Assembly: GCA_900313545.1 (NCBI GenBank)
Contig: OMRS01000061.1
Location: 1 to 6,345 of the forward strand
Source of the DNA: an uncultured Eubacteriales bacterium
GTDB lineage: Bacteria > Bacillota_A > Clostridia > Christensenellales > Aristaeellaceae
Direction: 5' to 3'
DNA length: 6,345 nucleotides
Positions 1 through 5,994 of this stretch are shown here, piece by piece. A model generated the notes under the pieces. The model was not told the DNA's origin, made no database searches, and saw nothing but the letters and a program-made list of their open reading frames with translations. The translations under genes were made by a program, and so were the position numbers. How positions within the stretch are numbered: position 1 is the first letter of the stretch; the number at the start of each line of letters is the position of its first letter.

Positions 1-37
1 GAAAAGAAAAAACAGGACAAAAAACACACCCTGCTTC

Positions 38-66
38 TTGACGTATTGCCCGGAATGTGCTATCTT
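38..66 (+). promoter_or_regulatory. Candidate sigma-A promoter for the TRAP/uronate operon
   Basis: A -35-like TTGACG (38-43) is followed by a 17-base spacer and a -10-like TATCTT (61-66). A TG at 58-59 gives an extended -10 element. The first 27 bases of the window are rich in A-tracts and lie where an UP element would be. Transcription would start near 73, leaving a leader of roughly 65-70 bases before the dctP ATG at 141. The hexamers match consensus at 5/6 and 4/6 with ideal spacing. This is a by-eye call without experimental support. Confidence 0.6.
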
Positions 67-85
67 CTCCTCAGAAAACAGGGGC

Positions 86-95
86 GAAACGTTTT
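86..95. promoter_or_regulatory. Possible LacI-family operator in the leader
   Basis: GAAACGTTTT contains the perfect 8-base palindrome AAACGTTT (87-94) with a central CG, the usual core of LacI-family operators. It lies about 15-20 bases downstream of the predicted transcription start, where a bound repressor would block transcription. Uronate operons in Firmicutes are often controlled by LacI-family regulators (KdgR/ExuR type), which makes this plausible. The palindrome is short and symmetry is lost outside the core. The flanking GGGGC (81-85) and GCCCC (106-110) could instead form the base of an RNA hairpin. Confidence 0.25.
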
Positions 96-127
96 TGTAA
101 AGGATGCCCCCAAAATATGGACGATAT

Positions 128-136
128 GGAGGAAAG
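128..136 (+). promoter_or_regulatory. Ribosome binding site fixing the dctP start
   Basis: GGAGGAAAG lies 4-8 bases before the ATG at 141. It selects that ATG over the in-frame ATG at 57, which lies inside the predicted promoter -10 region and would put about 28 residues ahead of the signal peptide. Confidence 0.85.
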
Positions 137-140
137 ATCA

Positions 141-1142
141 ATGAAGAAACTGATGCTGGTCCTGGCACTGGCGCTCTGCCTGGTGGCTTCCTGTGCCCTG
201 GGCGAGAAGACCCTCAAGTGGAACGAAGTCAACGGCGAAACCTATGGCGCCACCGTGGCCGCTCATGAGTTTGCCAAGAAAGTGGAAGAAGTCTCCGGCG
301 GACAGCTGAAGATCGACCTGTATACCAACGGCGTCCTGGGCTCTGAAGCGGAGTCCATGCAGGGCATCCAGATGGGCACCCTGGACATCTTCCGGGGCAA
401 CGCCTCCTCTCTTCCCAACTACGGCGCTGAGATCATCGGCTCCACCGGCCTGCCCTACGTCTTCAAGGACATGGCCCAGTTCCAGGAAGTTGCTGTGAGC
501 CCCCTGGGCGACGAGCTGCTGCAGAGCGTTGAAGATGCCAACTGCGGCTATATCGCACTGGGCTGGCTGGTGGAAGGCCCCCGCAGCCTGTTCATCACCC
601 CCGACGTTTACAAGAAGCTGGGCTCCCCGGAGAGCTTCACCCTGGACATGATGTCCGGCCTGAAGATCCGCGTGCCGGAGACCGACCTGATGGTCAACAC
701 CATGAAGTCCCTGAAGGCGTCCGCGACTCCCATCGCCTATGCGGAACTGTACACCTCCCTGCAGTCCGGCGTGGTTGACGGCGCTGAGAACGGCGTGACC
801 TCCTACATGGACAACTCCTTCAACGAGGTGGCTCCCTACTTTATCACCGATGCCCACACCTTCGGCTGCGGCGTGATCCTGGTGTCCGCTGATACCTGGG
901 CCACCCTGTCCGACGAGGAGAAGGGCTGGATGAAGGAAGCGGCCCTGGCCGCCCGCACCGCCTGCTATGAGTACAACCAGAAGCAGGAGCAGGCTTGCTT
1001 TGACAGCTTCGCCGAGAAGGGCATCAAGAAGCTGGAAGTGGCCGATATCGAGAAGTGGCAGGAAGCCTGCGCTCCGCTGTATGCCCAGCAGAGCGAGGCG
1101 GTTCAGAAAATCATCACCCGTATCCAGAGCGGTGATTATTGA
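141..1142 (+). CDS. dctP: TRAP transporter solute-binding protein (DctP family)
   Basis: This is the extracytoplasmic binding protein of a tripartite ATP-independent periplasmic (TRAP) transporter. It captures an organic acid and hands it to the DctQ/DctM membrane pair. The product is 333 residues, normal for the family. Residues 1-21 form a Lys-Lys, Leu/Ala-rich export signal. VASC (15-18) fits a lipobox with Cys18 as the anchored residue, but signal peptidase I cleavage near ALG-E (19-22) is also possible. Family marks are GPR (146-148, Arg148), GLKIRVPE (173-180) with Arg177 as the likely carboxylate-clamping arginine, and DGAENG (213-218) with the conserved Asn217. Codon use is strongly biased to GGC, CTG, ATC and AAG, as expected for an abundant protein. 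The in-frame ATG at 57 is rejected because it falls in the promoter. Substrate is inferred from the uronate isomerase downstream: probably a hexuronate. Confidence 0.93.
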   Translation: MKKLMLVLALALCLVASCALGEKTLKWNEVNGETYGATVAAHEFAKKVEEVSGGQLKIDLYTNGVLGSEAESMQGIQMGTLDIFRGNASSLPNYGAEIIGSTGLPYVFKDMAQFQEVAVSPLGDELLQSVEDANCGYIALGWLVEGPRSLFITPDVYKKLGSPESFTLDMMSGLKIRVPETDLMVNTMKSLKASATPIAYAELYTSLQSGVVDGAENGVTSYMDNSFNEVAPYFITDAHTFGCGVILVSADTWATLSDEEKGWMKEAALAARTACYEYNQKQEQACFDSFAEKGIKKLEVADIEKWQEACAPLYAQQSEAVQKIITRIQSGDY

Positions 1143-1176
1143 GACCTGAACGGTTTGGCAGACTGAGTAAGTGAAG

Positions 1177-1215
1177 AGACTCTCCGCGCCGCGAAGGAGC
1201 GGAGAGTCTTTTTTT
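1177..1215 (+). terminator. Intrinsic terminator between dctP and dctQ
   Basis: An 11-base perfect inverted repeat, AGACTCTCCGC (1177-1187) and GCGGAGAGTCT (1199-1209), encloses an 11-base loop. The right arm runs straight into a T tract (seven T at 1209-1215). This is a classical Rho-independent terminator. It lies after the dctP stop and just before the dctQ ribosome binding site (1217-1223). It probably lets most transcripts end after dctP while a fraction reads through to the membrane subunits and enzymes. Confidence 0.9.
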
Positions 1216-1216
1216 G

Positions 1217-1223
1217 AAAGGAG
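1217..1223 (+). promoter_or_regulatory. Ribosome binding site fixing a TTG start for dctQ
   Basis: AAAGGAG begins one base after the terminator T tract. An 8-base gap separates it from the in-frame TTG at 1232. Other in-frame starts fit worse: TTG 1214 lies in the T tract upstream of the site, TTG 1226 is only 2 bases away, and GTG 1241 is 17 bases away. Confidence 0.7.
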
Positions 1224-1231
1224 CATTGATC

Positions 1232-1717
1232 TTGTCTTCCGTGAGAACAGTTGTCAAGAAAGTCGACGCGGTGATCTTCGGAGTGGTCAAGTACGCCTGC
1301 GTGGTCATTCTGGCCGCCCTGGTGGCGGTGGTGTTTTCCATTTTCTTCGGACGCTATGTCCTGAGCAGTTCCCCCATCTGGGGTGAGCCCTTTTCCCTGC
1401 TGTGCCTGGTCTGGATGAGTCTGCTGGGTTCGGCGCTGGTGGTCCGCAAAAACGAACACCTGCGGGTGACCATGTTCGATGAGAAGATGGGGAAAAAGGG
1501 TGTCTTCCTGACGGATATCCTGGCCACCGTGTGCATCGTCATTTTCTCGCTCTTTATGATCTACTACGGCGGACTGCTGACGGCCAAGGGCGCCAGGAAC
1601 GTCATGGCGGGCGTCAAGGTCCCCTATTCGGTGATGTATGCCGCAGTGCCGGTCACCGGGGTCCTCAATCTCTTCGGACTCATCGGTGAATGGGCGGAAA
1701 GGAGCGAAAAGCAATGA
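1232..1717 (+). CDS. dctQ: TRAP transporter small permease subunit (DctQ family)
   Basis: This is the small integral membrane subunit of the TRAP transporter, which pairs with DctM in the cytoplasmic membrane. From the TTG at 1232 the product is 161 residues, typical for the family. Four hydrophobic segments are visible at about 18-39, 53-71, 92-112 and 131-151. The stretch around 50-79 follows the DctQ pattern: an acidic/aromatic lead-in (GEPFSLL), a W-containing helix, a small-residue segment, then a basic RKNEHLRV region (72-79) on the cytoplasmic side. The TTG start rests on the ribosome binding site at 1217-1223, so the first residues remain uncertain. The stop overlaps the dctM start by 4 bases (ATGA), implying translational coupling. 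Expression probably depends on readthrough of the terminator at 1177-1215. Confidence 0.9.
   Translation: MSSVRTVVKKVDAVIFGVVKYACVVILAALVAVVFSIFFGRYVLSSSPIWGEPFSLLCLVWMSLLGSALVVRKNEHLRVTMFDEKMGKKGVFLTDILATVCIVIFSLFMIYYGGLLTAKGARNVMAGVKVPYSVMYAAVPVTGVLNLFGLIGEWAERSEKQ
1698..1704 (+). promoter_or_regulatory. Ribosome binding site fixing the dctM start
   Basis: AAAGGAG lies 9 bases before the ATG at 1714. It favours that ATG over the in-frame ATG at 1690, which is upstream of the site and has no purine-rich motif at suitable spacing. Confidence 0.8.
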
Positions 1718-3018
1718 CGACAGCATCCGTTGCCACCCTGATCCTCATCGGGGTCTTTATGCTGCTGATCTTCCTGAGGGTGCCCATTGTCTATGCCATC
1801 GGCATCTCCTCTCTGATCGATTTTTTCTATCTGGGGATCAATCCCACCCAGATGGCACTCAAGTTTGTCTCCAACCTGAATTCCTACACCCTGCTGGCGG
1901 TTCCCTTCTTCATCCTGATGGGTGAACTGATGAGCGCTGGCGGAATTACGGACACCCTCATCGATTTCTCCAGAGAACTGGTGGGCTGGTTCAAGGGTGG
2001 AGCCGCCATGGTGAACATCGTGGCATCCTTCTTCTTTGGCGGCATATCGGGCTCCTCCTCCGCAGACTGCGCCTCTCTGGGCCCCATTGAGATCAAGATG
2101 ATGGAGGAACAGGGCTATGACCGGGAGTTTTCCACCTGCCTGACCATGGCATCCTCTGTGGAAGGCATCCTGGTTCCCCCGTCACAGAACATGGTCATCT
2201 ATACCCTGGCGGCGGCCGGCGTGACCACCGTGTCGATCGGACAGCTGTTCGTGGCCGGCTATGTGCCCGGCGCGGTGCTCTCCATCGTCCTGATGGTGTA
2301 TTCCGCCTACTATGCCAAGAAGATGAACATTCCGACCACCGGAAAGTTCAGTCTGGTCCGCACACTCAAATCCCTGGGAAGGGCGGTCTGGGGCATGCTG
2401 GCGGTGCTCATCGTGGTGGTGGGCGTCATTGCCGGCGTGTTCACCACCACCGAATCCGCAGCCTGTGCCGTGGTCTGGTCCCTGATCGTGGGTCTGTTCA
2501 TCTATCGCGGCTTCCGGATCAGGGACATCCCCAACATTTTTATCAACGTGGTGTCCACTCTGGGCAAGGTGCTGATCCTGCTGGGCGTCTCCGGCGCCTT
2601 CACGTACCTGCTGACCTATCTCAAGATCCCGGGACAGGTCGCTGAATTCCTCTTCTCCATCACCAGCAACAAGATTCTGATCCTCGTCATGCTCAATATC
2701 CTGATGCTGGTTCTCGGATGCCTGATTGAGATGGCCTGCCTGATTCTCATGCTGACGCCCGTCATCCTGCCGATCTGGATGCAGATGGGGCTTTCTCCCA
2801 TTCATCTGGGCGTGGTGATGGTGCTCAACCTGGGCATCGGCCTGCTGACCCCGCCGGTGGGCTCCACCCTGTTTATCGGTTCTGCGATTTCCGGCGTCAA
2901 GATCGAGACCCTTTCCAAGAAAATGGTCCCCTTCTATATCACCATGGGCGTGGCACTTCTGGTGCTGACCTATTTCCCGCAGTCCTTCATGTGGCTGCCG
3001 AACATGCTCTTCAAGTGA
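1714..3018 (+). CDS. dctM: TRAP transporter large permease subunit (DctM family)
   Basis: This is the large, transport-catalysing membrane subunit of the TRAP transporter. It moves substrate delivered by DctP, in known members driven by a sodium gradient. At 434 residues it has normal family length and is hydrophobic throughout, with around a dozen membrane segments or re-entrant hairpins. Family motifs are in the expected order: TLLAVPFFILMGELM (59-73), GGISGSSSADCASLG (109-123), ILVPPSQNMVIY (152-163), GVFTTTESAA (241-250), an LGCLIEMACL helix with Glu339 (334-343), and GLLTPPVGSTLFI (376-388). The two PP-containing motifs correspond to the symmetric ion/substrate-site hairpins of the IT superfamily. 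The ATG overlaps the dctQ stop, so the two membrane subunits are likely translated together. The complete motif set suggests a working transporter. Confidence 0.95.
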   Translation: MTTASVATLILIGVFMLLIFLRVPIVYAIGISSLIDFFYLGINPTQMALKFVSNLNSYTLLAVPFFILMGELMSAGGITDTLIDFSRELVGWFKGGAAMVNIVASFFFGGISGSSSADCASLGPIEIKMMEEQGYDREFSTCLTMASSVEGILVPPSQNMVIYTLAAAGVTTVSIGQLFVAGYVPGAVLSIVLMVYSAYYAKKMNIPTTGKFSLVRTLKSLGRAVWGMLAVLIVVVGVIAGVFTTTESAACAVVWSLIVGLFIYRGFRIRDIPNIFINVVSTLGKVLILLGVSGAFTYLLTYLKIPGQVAEFLFSITSNKILILVMLNILMLVLGCLIEMACLILMLTPVILPIWMQMGLSPIHLGVVMVLNLGIGLLTPPVGSTLFIGSAISGVKIETLSKKMVPFYITMGVALLVLTYFPQSFMWLPNMLFK

Positions 3019-3040
3019 GCACGGAAAGGAGAATGACTGG

Positions 3041-3748
3041 ATGACTACATGGAAAAACGATGAAGAAATGTTTGCCCTGATGAAGGAGAAGCTCTATACC
3101 CCCGTGGTGGGGGATATTCTGGATCAGATGGGCTATCGCCATCAGTTCCTTTCGGCAAACATCCGCCCCCTGATTTCCCAGGTGCCTGCGGCCTGCTTCC
3201 TCAAGGACGGGAATCCCGGCAACCGCATGAAGGTGGCCGGATATGCCTGCACGGTGCTGGAGAATGACATCTTCGGAGAACCCGAAAAGCCCTTCGGATA
3301 CATGACGGAGGCCCTTGACCAGCTGCGGCCCAACGAGATCTACATCGCCACGGGTGCCCACAACAGCGCCCTGTGGGGAGAACTGCTCACCGCCAGCGCC
3401 AAGGCCCGCGGTGCAGTAGGTGCGGTCCTGGACGGATACACAAGGGATACGCCCATGGTACTGGAACAGGATTTTCCGGTGTTCTGCACGGGCACATGGG
3501 CACAGGATTCTTCCGTGCGCACCTATGTGTTCAAGTACCGCTGCGATATTGAGATCGGACAGGTCACGGTTCACGACGGGGATATCGTCTTTGGCGATGT
3601 GGACGGCGTGCTGATCATCCCCAGAGAGATCATGAACGAGGTTATCGAGAAGGCCCTGGACAAGGCAAGCAAGGAGAAGACCATGCGCAGGGCGGTGGAA
3701 GGCGGCATGCTGGTTACCGAGGCTTTTGCAAAGTTCGGCGTGCTGTGA
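3041..3748 (+). CDS. RraA-like / HMG-aldolase-family protein
   Basis: The product belongs to the RraA-like fold family. It includes class II pyruvate aldolases (4-hydroxy-4-methyl-2-oxoglutarate aldolase), oxaloacetate decarboxylases and the RNase E regulator RraA. At 235 residues it is far longer than true RraA (about 160), so an enzyme role is more likely than RNase regulation. Visible features are TPVVGDILDQMG (20-31), the active-site loop GELLTASAKARGAVGAVLDG (113-132) leading into Arg135-Asp136 (substrate- and metal-binding pair in characterised aldolases), and GDIVFGDVDGVLIIP (180-194). Many members carry an acidic residue three positions after that Asp; here it is Met139. There is no signal peptide, so it is cytoplasmic. 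GGAAAGGAG (3023-3031) precedes the ATG by 9 bases, and the gene starts 22 bases after dctM. An aldolase or decarboxylase acting on a keto acid of the pathway is inferred; the substrate is unknown. Confidence 0.85.
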   Translation: MTTWKNDEEMFALMKEKLYTPVVGDILDQMGYRHQFLSANIRPLISQVPAACFLKDGNPGNRMKVAGYACTVLENDIFGEPEKPFGYMTEALDQLRPNEIYIATGAHNSALWGELLTASAKARGAVGAVLDGYTRDTPMVLEQDFPVFCTGTWAQDSSVRTYVFKYRCDIEIGQVTVHDGDIVFGDVDGVLIIPREIMNEVIEKALDKASKEKTMRRAVEGGMLVTEAFAKFGVL

Positions 3749-3763
3749 GAAGGGAGAAAAACC

Positions 3764-4564
3764 ATGAAGCAGATTACAGAGGAAGAGCTCCGGTCTTTTG
3801 ATATCCGGAAATGGTATGATCTCACGGATCAGGTGGCGATTGTTACCGGAGGCGCCTCCGGCCTTGGGCTGGCGATTACAAGGTGCCTGGTGAGCGCGGG
3901 TGCCCGCGTGGTGGCCATCGGAACCCGGCCCCCGGAAGCGGCGGCACAGACGCTGTCCTCCCTGGGAGAGGCGGTGGAGTACCTGCAGTTTGACATTACG
4001 GACACCGCCCATACGGAAGAGATGGTGGCGGGAATTGCCAGGAAGTACGGACGCATTGATATCCTGGTGAACAATGCGGGGGTTCACTGCAAGAAGTACG
4101 TGTGGGACATGACGGTGGAGGATTACGAGAAGGTTCTGGATGTCCATCTCGTGGGTGCCTTTGCCCTGACCCGGGCTGTGGTTCCCTACATGAAGGAAGC
4201 TGGCAGGGGCAGGCTGCTCTTTGAGGCGAGCATGACCAGCTATATCGGACAGCCGATGGTGGCCGGATACAGCACCGCCAAGGCCGGATACCTGGGCCTG
4301 ATTCACTCACTGACCGCGGACCTGGCGGAATATGGCATTACGGCCAATGCCATCGCCCCGGGCTGGATCGAGACGCCCATGTTCCACAAGGCGGTGGACA
4401 ACGATCCGCCCAGGATGGCCAAGATCATGGGACGCATTCCTGCCAAAACCGTGGGAGACCCCATGGATGTGGGAATGGTGGCGGCATTTCTGTGCAGCGA
4501 TGCGGCACGGTACATCTCCGGCAGCTGCATCCCTGTGGACGGAGGAGCCCTGATCGGCTTCTGA
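3764..4564 (+). CDS. Classical short-chain dehydrogenase/reductase, possibly a uronate-pathway reductase
   Basis: This 266-residue cytoplasmic oxidoreductase has a single Rossmann-fold SDR domain and binds NAD(H) or NADP(H). Motifs are TGGASGLG (28-35, cofactor binding), FDIT (76-79), NNAG (103-106), Ser156 with Tyr169 thirteen residues later in YSTAK (169-173, catalytic Tyr169 and Lys173), APGWIETPM (198-206) and VDGG (258-261). An N-terminal extension of about 20 residues precedes the fold. The fourth tetrad residue, usually Asn in a VNL-type motif, is His128 (DVHLVGAF), a replacement seen in some SDRs. The ATG has AAGGGAG (3750-3756) 7 bases upstream. Beside uxaC, a likely role is reduction of fructuronate or tagaturonate; Bacillus subtilis has an SDR-type enzyme annotated for that step. 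Similarity to gluconate/KduD-type dehydrogenases is equally visible, so the substrate stays open. Confidence 0.9.
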   Translation: MKQITEEELRSFDIRKWYDLTDQVAIVTGGASGLGLAITRCLVSAGARVVAIGTRPPEAAAQTLSSLGEAVEYLQFDITDTAHTEEMVAGIARKYGRIDILVNNAGVHCKKYVWDMTVEDYEKVLDVHLVGAFALTRAVVPYMKEAGRGRLLFEASMTSYIGQPMVAGYSTAKAGYLGLIHSLTADLAEYGITANAIAPGWIETPMFHKAVDNDPPRMAKIMGRIPAKTVGDPMDVGMVAAFLCSDAARYISGSCIPVDGGALIGF

Positions 4565-4569
4565 GGTGA
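4563..4569 (+). promoter_or_regulatory. Ribosome binding site overlapping the SDR stop, deciding the uxaC start
   Basis: GAGGTGA overlaps the SDR stop codon (4562-4564) and matches the anti-Shine-Dalgarno complement GGAGGTGA. Measured from GAGG there are 5 bases to the ATG at 4572. The alternative GTG at 4566 lies inside the site and would add only two residues, so ATG 4572 is preferred. Confidence 0.6.
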
Positions 4570-4571
4570 GT

Positions 4572-5993
4572 ATGAGAATCGAGCGGACATTCGATGAGGA
4601 ACTGTATCTCACCAGTGAGACGGGGCGGTATCTCTATCACACATATGCGGAAAAACTGCCCATCATTGACTACCACTGCCATCTGAATCCCAGGGAGATC
4701 GCCGAGGACAGGGAGTTTGAGGACCTGGGTGAGATGTGGCTCAGCGGCGACCATTACAAGTGGCGCTGCATGAGAACCTTTGGCATTGATGAAAAGTACA
4801 TCACGGGAGAAGCCAGCTATTACGAAAAATACAAGGCGTTTGCGGGAATCCTCCCGCGCCTGGCGGGCAATCCCATTTACATCTGGTGCGCTCTGGAGCT
4901 CAAGCGCTACTTTGGCATTGATGAACCCCTGTCTGCGGAAAACGCGGACCGGATTTATGACAGGACCCGTGCCCTCATCCGGGAGAAGCACATGACCCGC
5001 AGATGGTGCATGCAGCACTCCGGCGTGAGGCTGGTGTCCACCACCGAGGATCCGGTGGATGACCTGCGTTATCACAAGCAGATTGCCGCCTCCGGCTGCC
5101 CGGTGCGGGTGATTACGGCCTTCCGTCCCGACAAGGCCATGTTTATCGAGAAACCCGGGTTTGCGCAGTACATTGCTCAGCTGCAGGAAGTCAGCGGGGA
5201 ACGCTTCTCCACCTTTGAGGGGATGCTGCGCGCGCTTGAGGGTCGTCTGCAGTATTTCCGGCAGGTCACCGGAACCACCGTCAGCGATGACGGAATTCCC
5301 TATTTCCGCTATGTGGAATGGACAACGGAAGAGGTGGAGGATATCTACCGGCGGGGACTTGAGGGACAGAAGCTGACGCAGGAAGAGGAAGACAAGTACC
5401 GCACCGCCTTCCTGTTCAACATGGGACGGATGTATCACCGCAACGGGTATGTCATGCAGCTGCATATCGGCACCTATCTGGATGCGAATACCACCCGGGT
5501 GCAGAGGATCGGGCAGTCCACCGGCTTTGACTGTGCCGACGATTCCACATCCGTGATCAGTGTGGGCCGCCTGCTGGATGCCCTGACAGCCATTGAGGAA
5601 CTGCCCCGGACGATCCTGTATCCGCTGGACGGCACCAAGATCGAAACCTGGGCAATCCTGGCAGCGGGATTCTGCGACAGCGGAACCCGGGGGAAAGTCC
5701 AGCTGGGTGCGCCCTGGTGGTTCAATGACACGGCCTACGGGATCCGGCGGCAGCTTGAAGCCTGTGCGAACCTGTATCCCGTCAGTCTCTCCGTGGGCAT
5801 GCTGACCGACAGCCGCAGCTTTATCAGTTATCCCCGCCATGAACTCTACCGGAGGGTGCTGTGCAACTTCCTTGGCGAAATGGTGGAGCGGGGAGAGTAC
5901 TTCTCCTCGGAGGAGGAACTTGCCGGGATCATCCGGGATGTGTGCATCGGGAACGTGAATGACTTCTTTGGCTTCCATGTGGAGGGAATCTGA
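4572..5993 (+). CDS. uxaC: Uronate isomerase (glucuronate/galacturonate isomerase)
   Basis: This enzyme (EC 5.3.1.12) interconverts D-glucuronate and D-fructuronate, and D-galacturonate and D-tagaturonate, the first step of cytoplasmic hexuronate catabolism. The 473 residues match the usual length of about 470. It is a divergent amidohydrolase-superfamily TIM barrel. IIDYHCHLNP (31-40) gives the metal ligands His35 and His37 (His33/His35 in the E. coli enzyme). Other family segments are GDHYKWR (59-65), STTEDP (156-161), RPDK (185-188), QLHIG (296-300), PWWFND (381-386), GMLTDSRSF (409-417) with the likely metal ligand Asp413, and YPRHE (420-424). All expected active-site segments are present, so it should be active. 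It starts 7 bases after the SDR stop and ends one base before the esterase start, so it is clearly co-transcribed. This is the best functional anchor in the window. Confidence 0.97.
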   Translation: MRIERTFDEELYLTSETGRYLYHTYAEKLPIIDYHCHLNPREIAEDREFEDLGEMWLSGDHYKWRCMRTFGIDEKYITGEASYYEKYKAFAGILPRLAGNPIYIWCALELKRYFGIDEPLSAENADRIYDRTRALIREKHMTRRWCMQHSGVRLVSTTEDPVDDLRYHKQIAASGCPVRVITAFRPDKAMFIEKPGFAQYIAQLQEVSGERFSTFEGMLRALEGRLQYFRQVTGTTVSDDGIPYFRYVEWTTEEVEDIYRRGLEGQKLTQEEEDKYRTAFLFNMGRMYHRNGYVMQLHIGTYLDANTTRVQRIGQSTGFDCADDSTSVISVGRLLDALTAIEELPRTILYPLDGTKIETWAILAAGFCDSGTRGKVQLGAPWWFNDTAYGIRRQLEACANLYPVSLSVGMLTDSRSFISYPRHELYRRVLCNFLGEMVERGEYFSSEEELAGIIRDVCIGNVNDFFGFHVEGI

Positions 5994-5994
5994 A

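Noticed and set aside
81..111. GGGGC/GCCCC inverted repeat as a possible riboswitch or attenuator in the leader
   Set aside because: Only a 5-6 bp stem around a long loop, with no T tract and no recognisable riboswitch core; the leader is too short for most known classes.
57..140. Upstream in-frame ATG that would extend dctP by 28 residues
   Set aside because: It lies in the predicted promoter, has no ribosome binding site, and would bury the signal peptide; ATG 141 has GGAGGAAAG at good spacing.
138..1226. A 362-codon open frame on the minus strand opposite dctP
   Set aside because: It mirrors the codon bias of dctP, has a Gly/His/Leu/Gln-rich composition with no domain signature, and the plus-strand frame is a clear TRAP binding protein.
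1690..1713. Upstream in-frame ATG extending dctM by 8 residues
   Set aside because: The AAAGGAG at 1698-1704 lies downstream of it and is well placed for ATG 1714, which also gives the usual ATGA overlap with dctQ.
3011..4306. A 431-codon open frame on the minus strand across the RraA-like and SDR genes
   Set aside because: It spans two well-supported plus-strand genes and their ribosome binding sites, is rich in His/Gly/Gln, and has no motif of its own.
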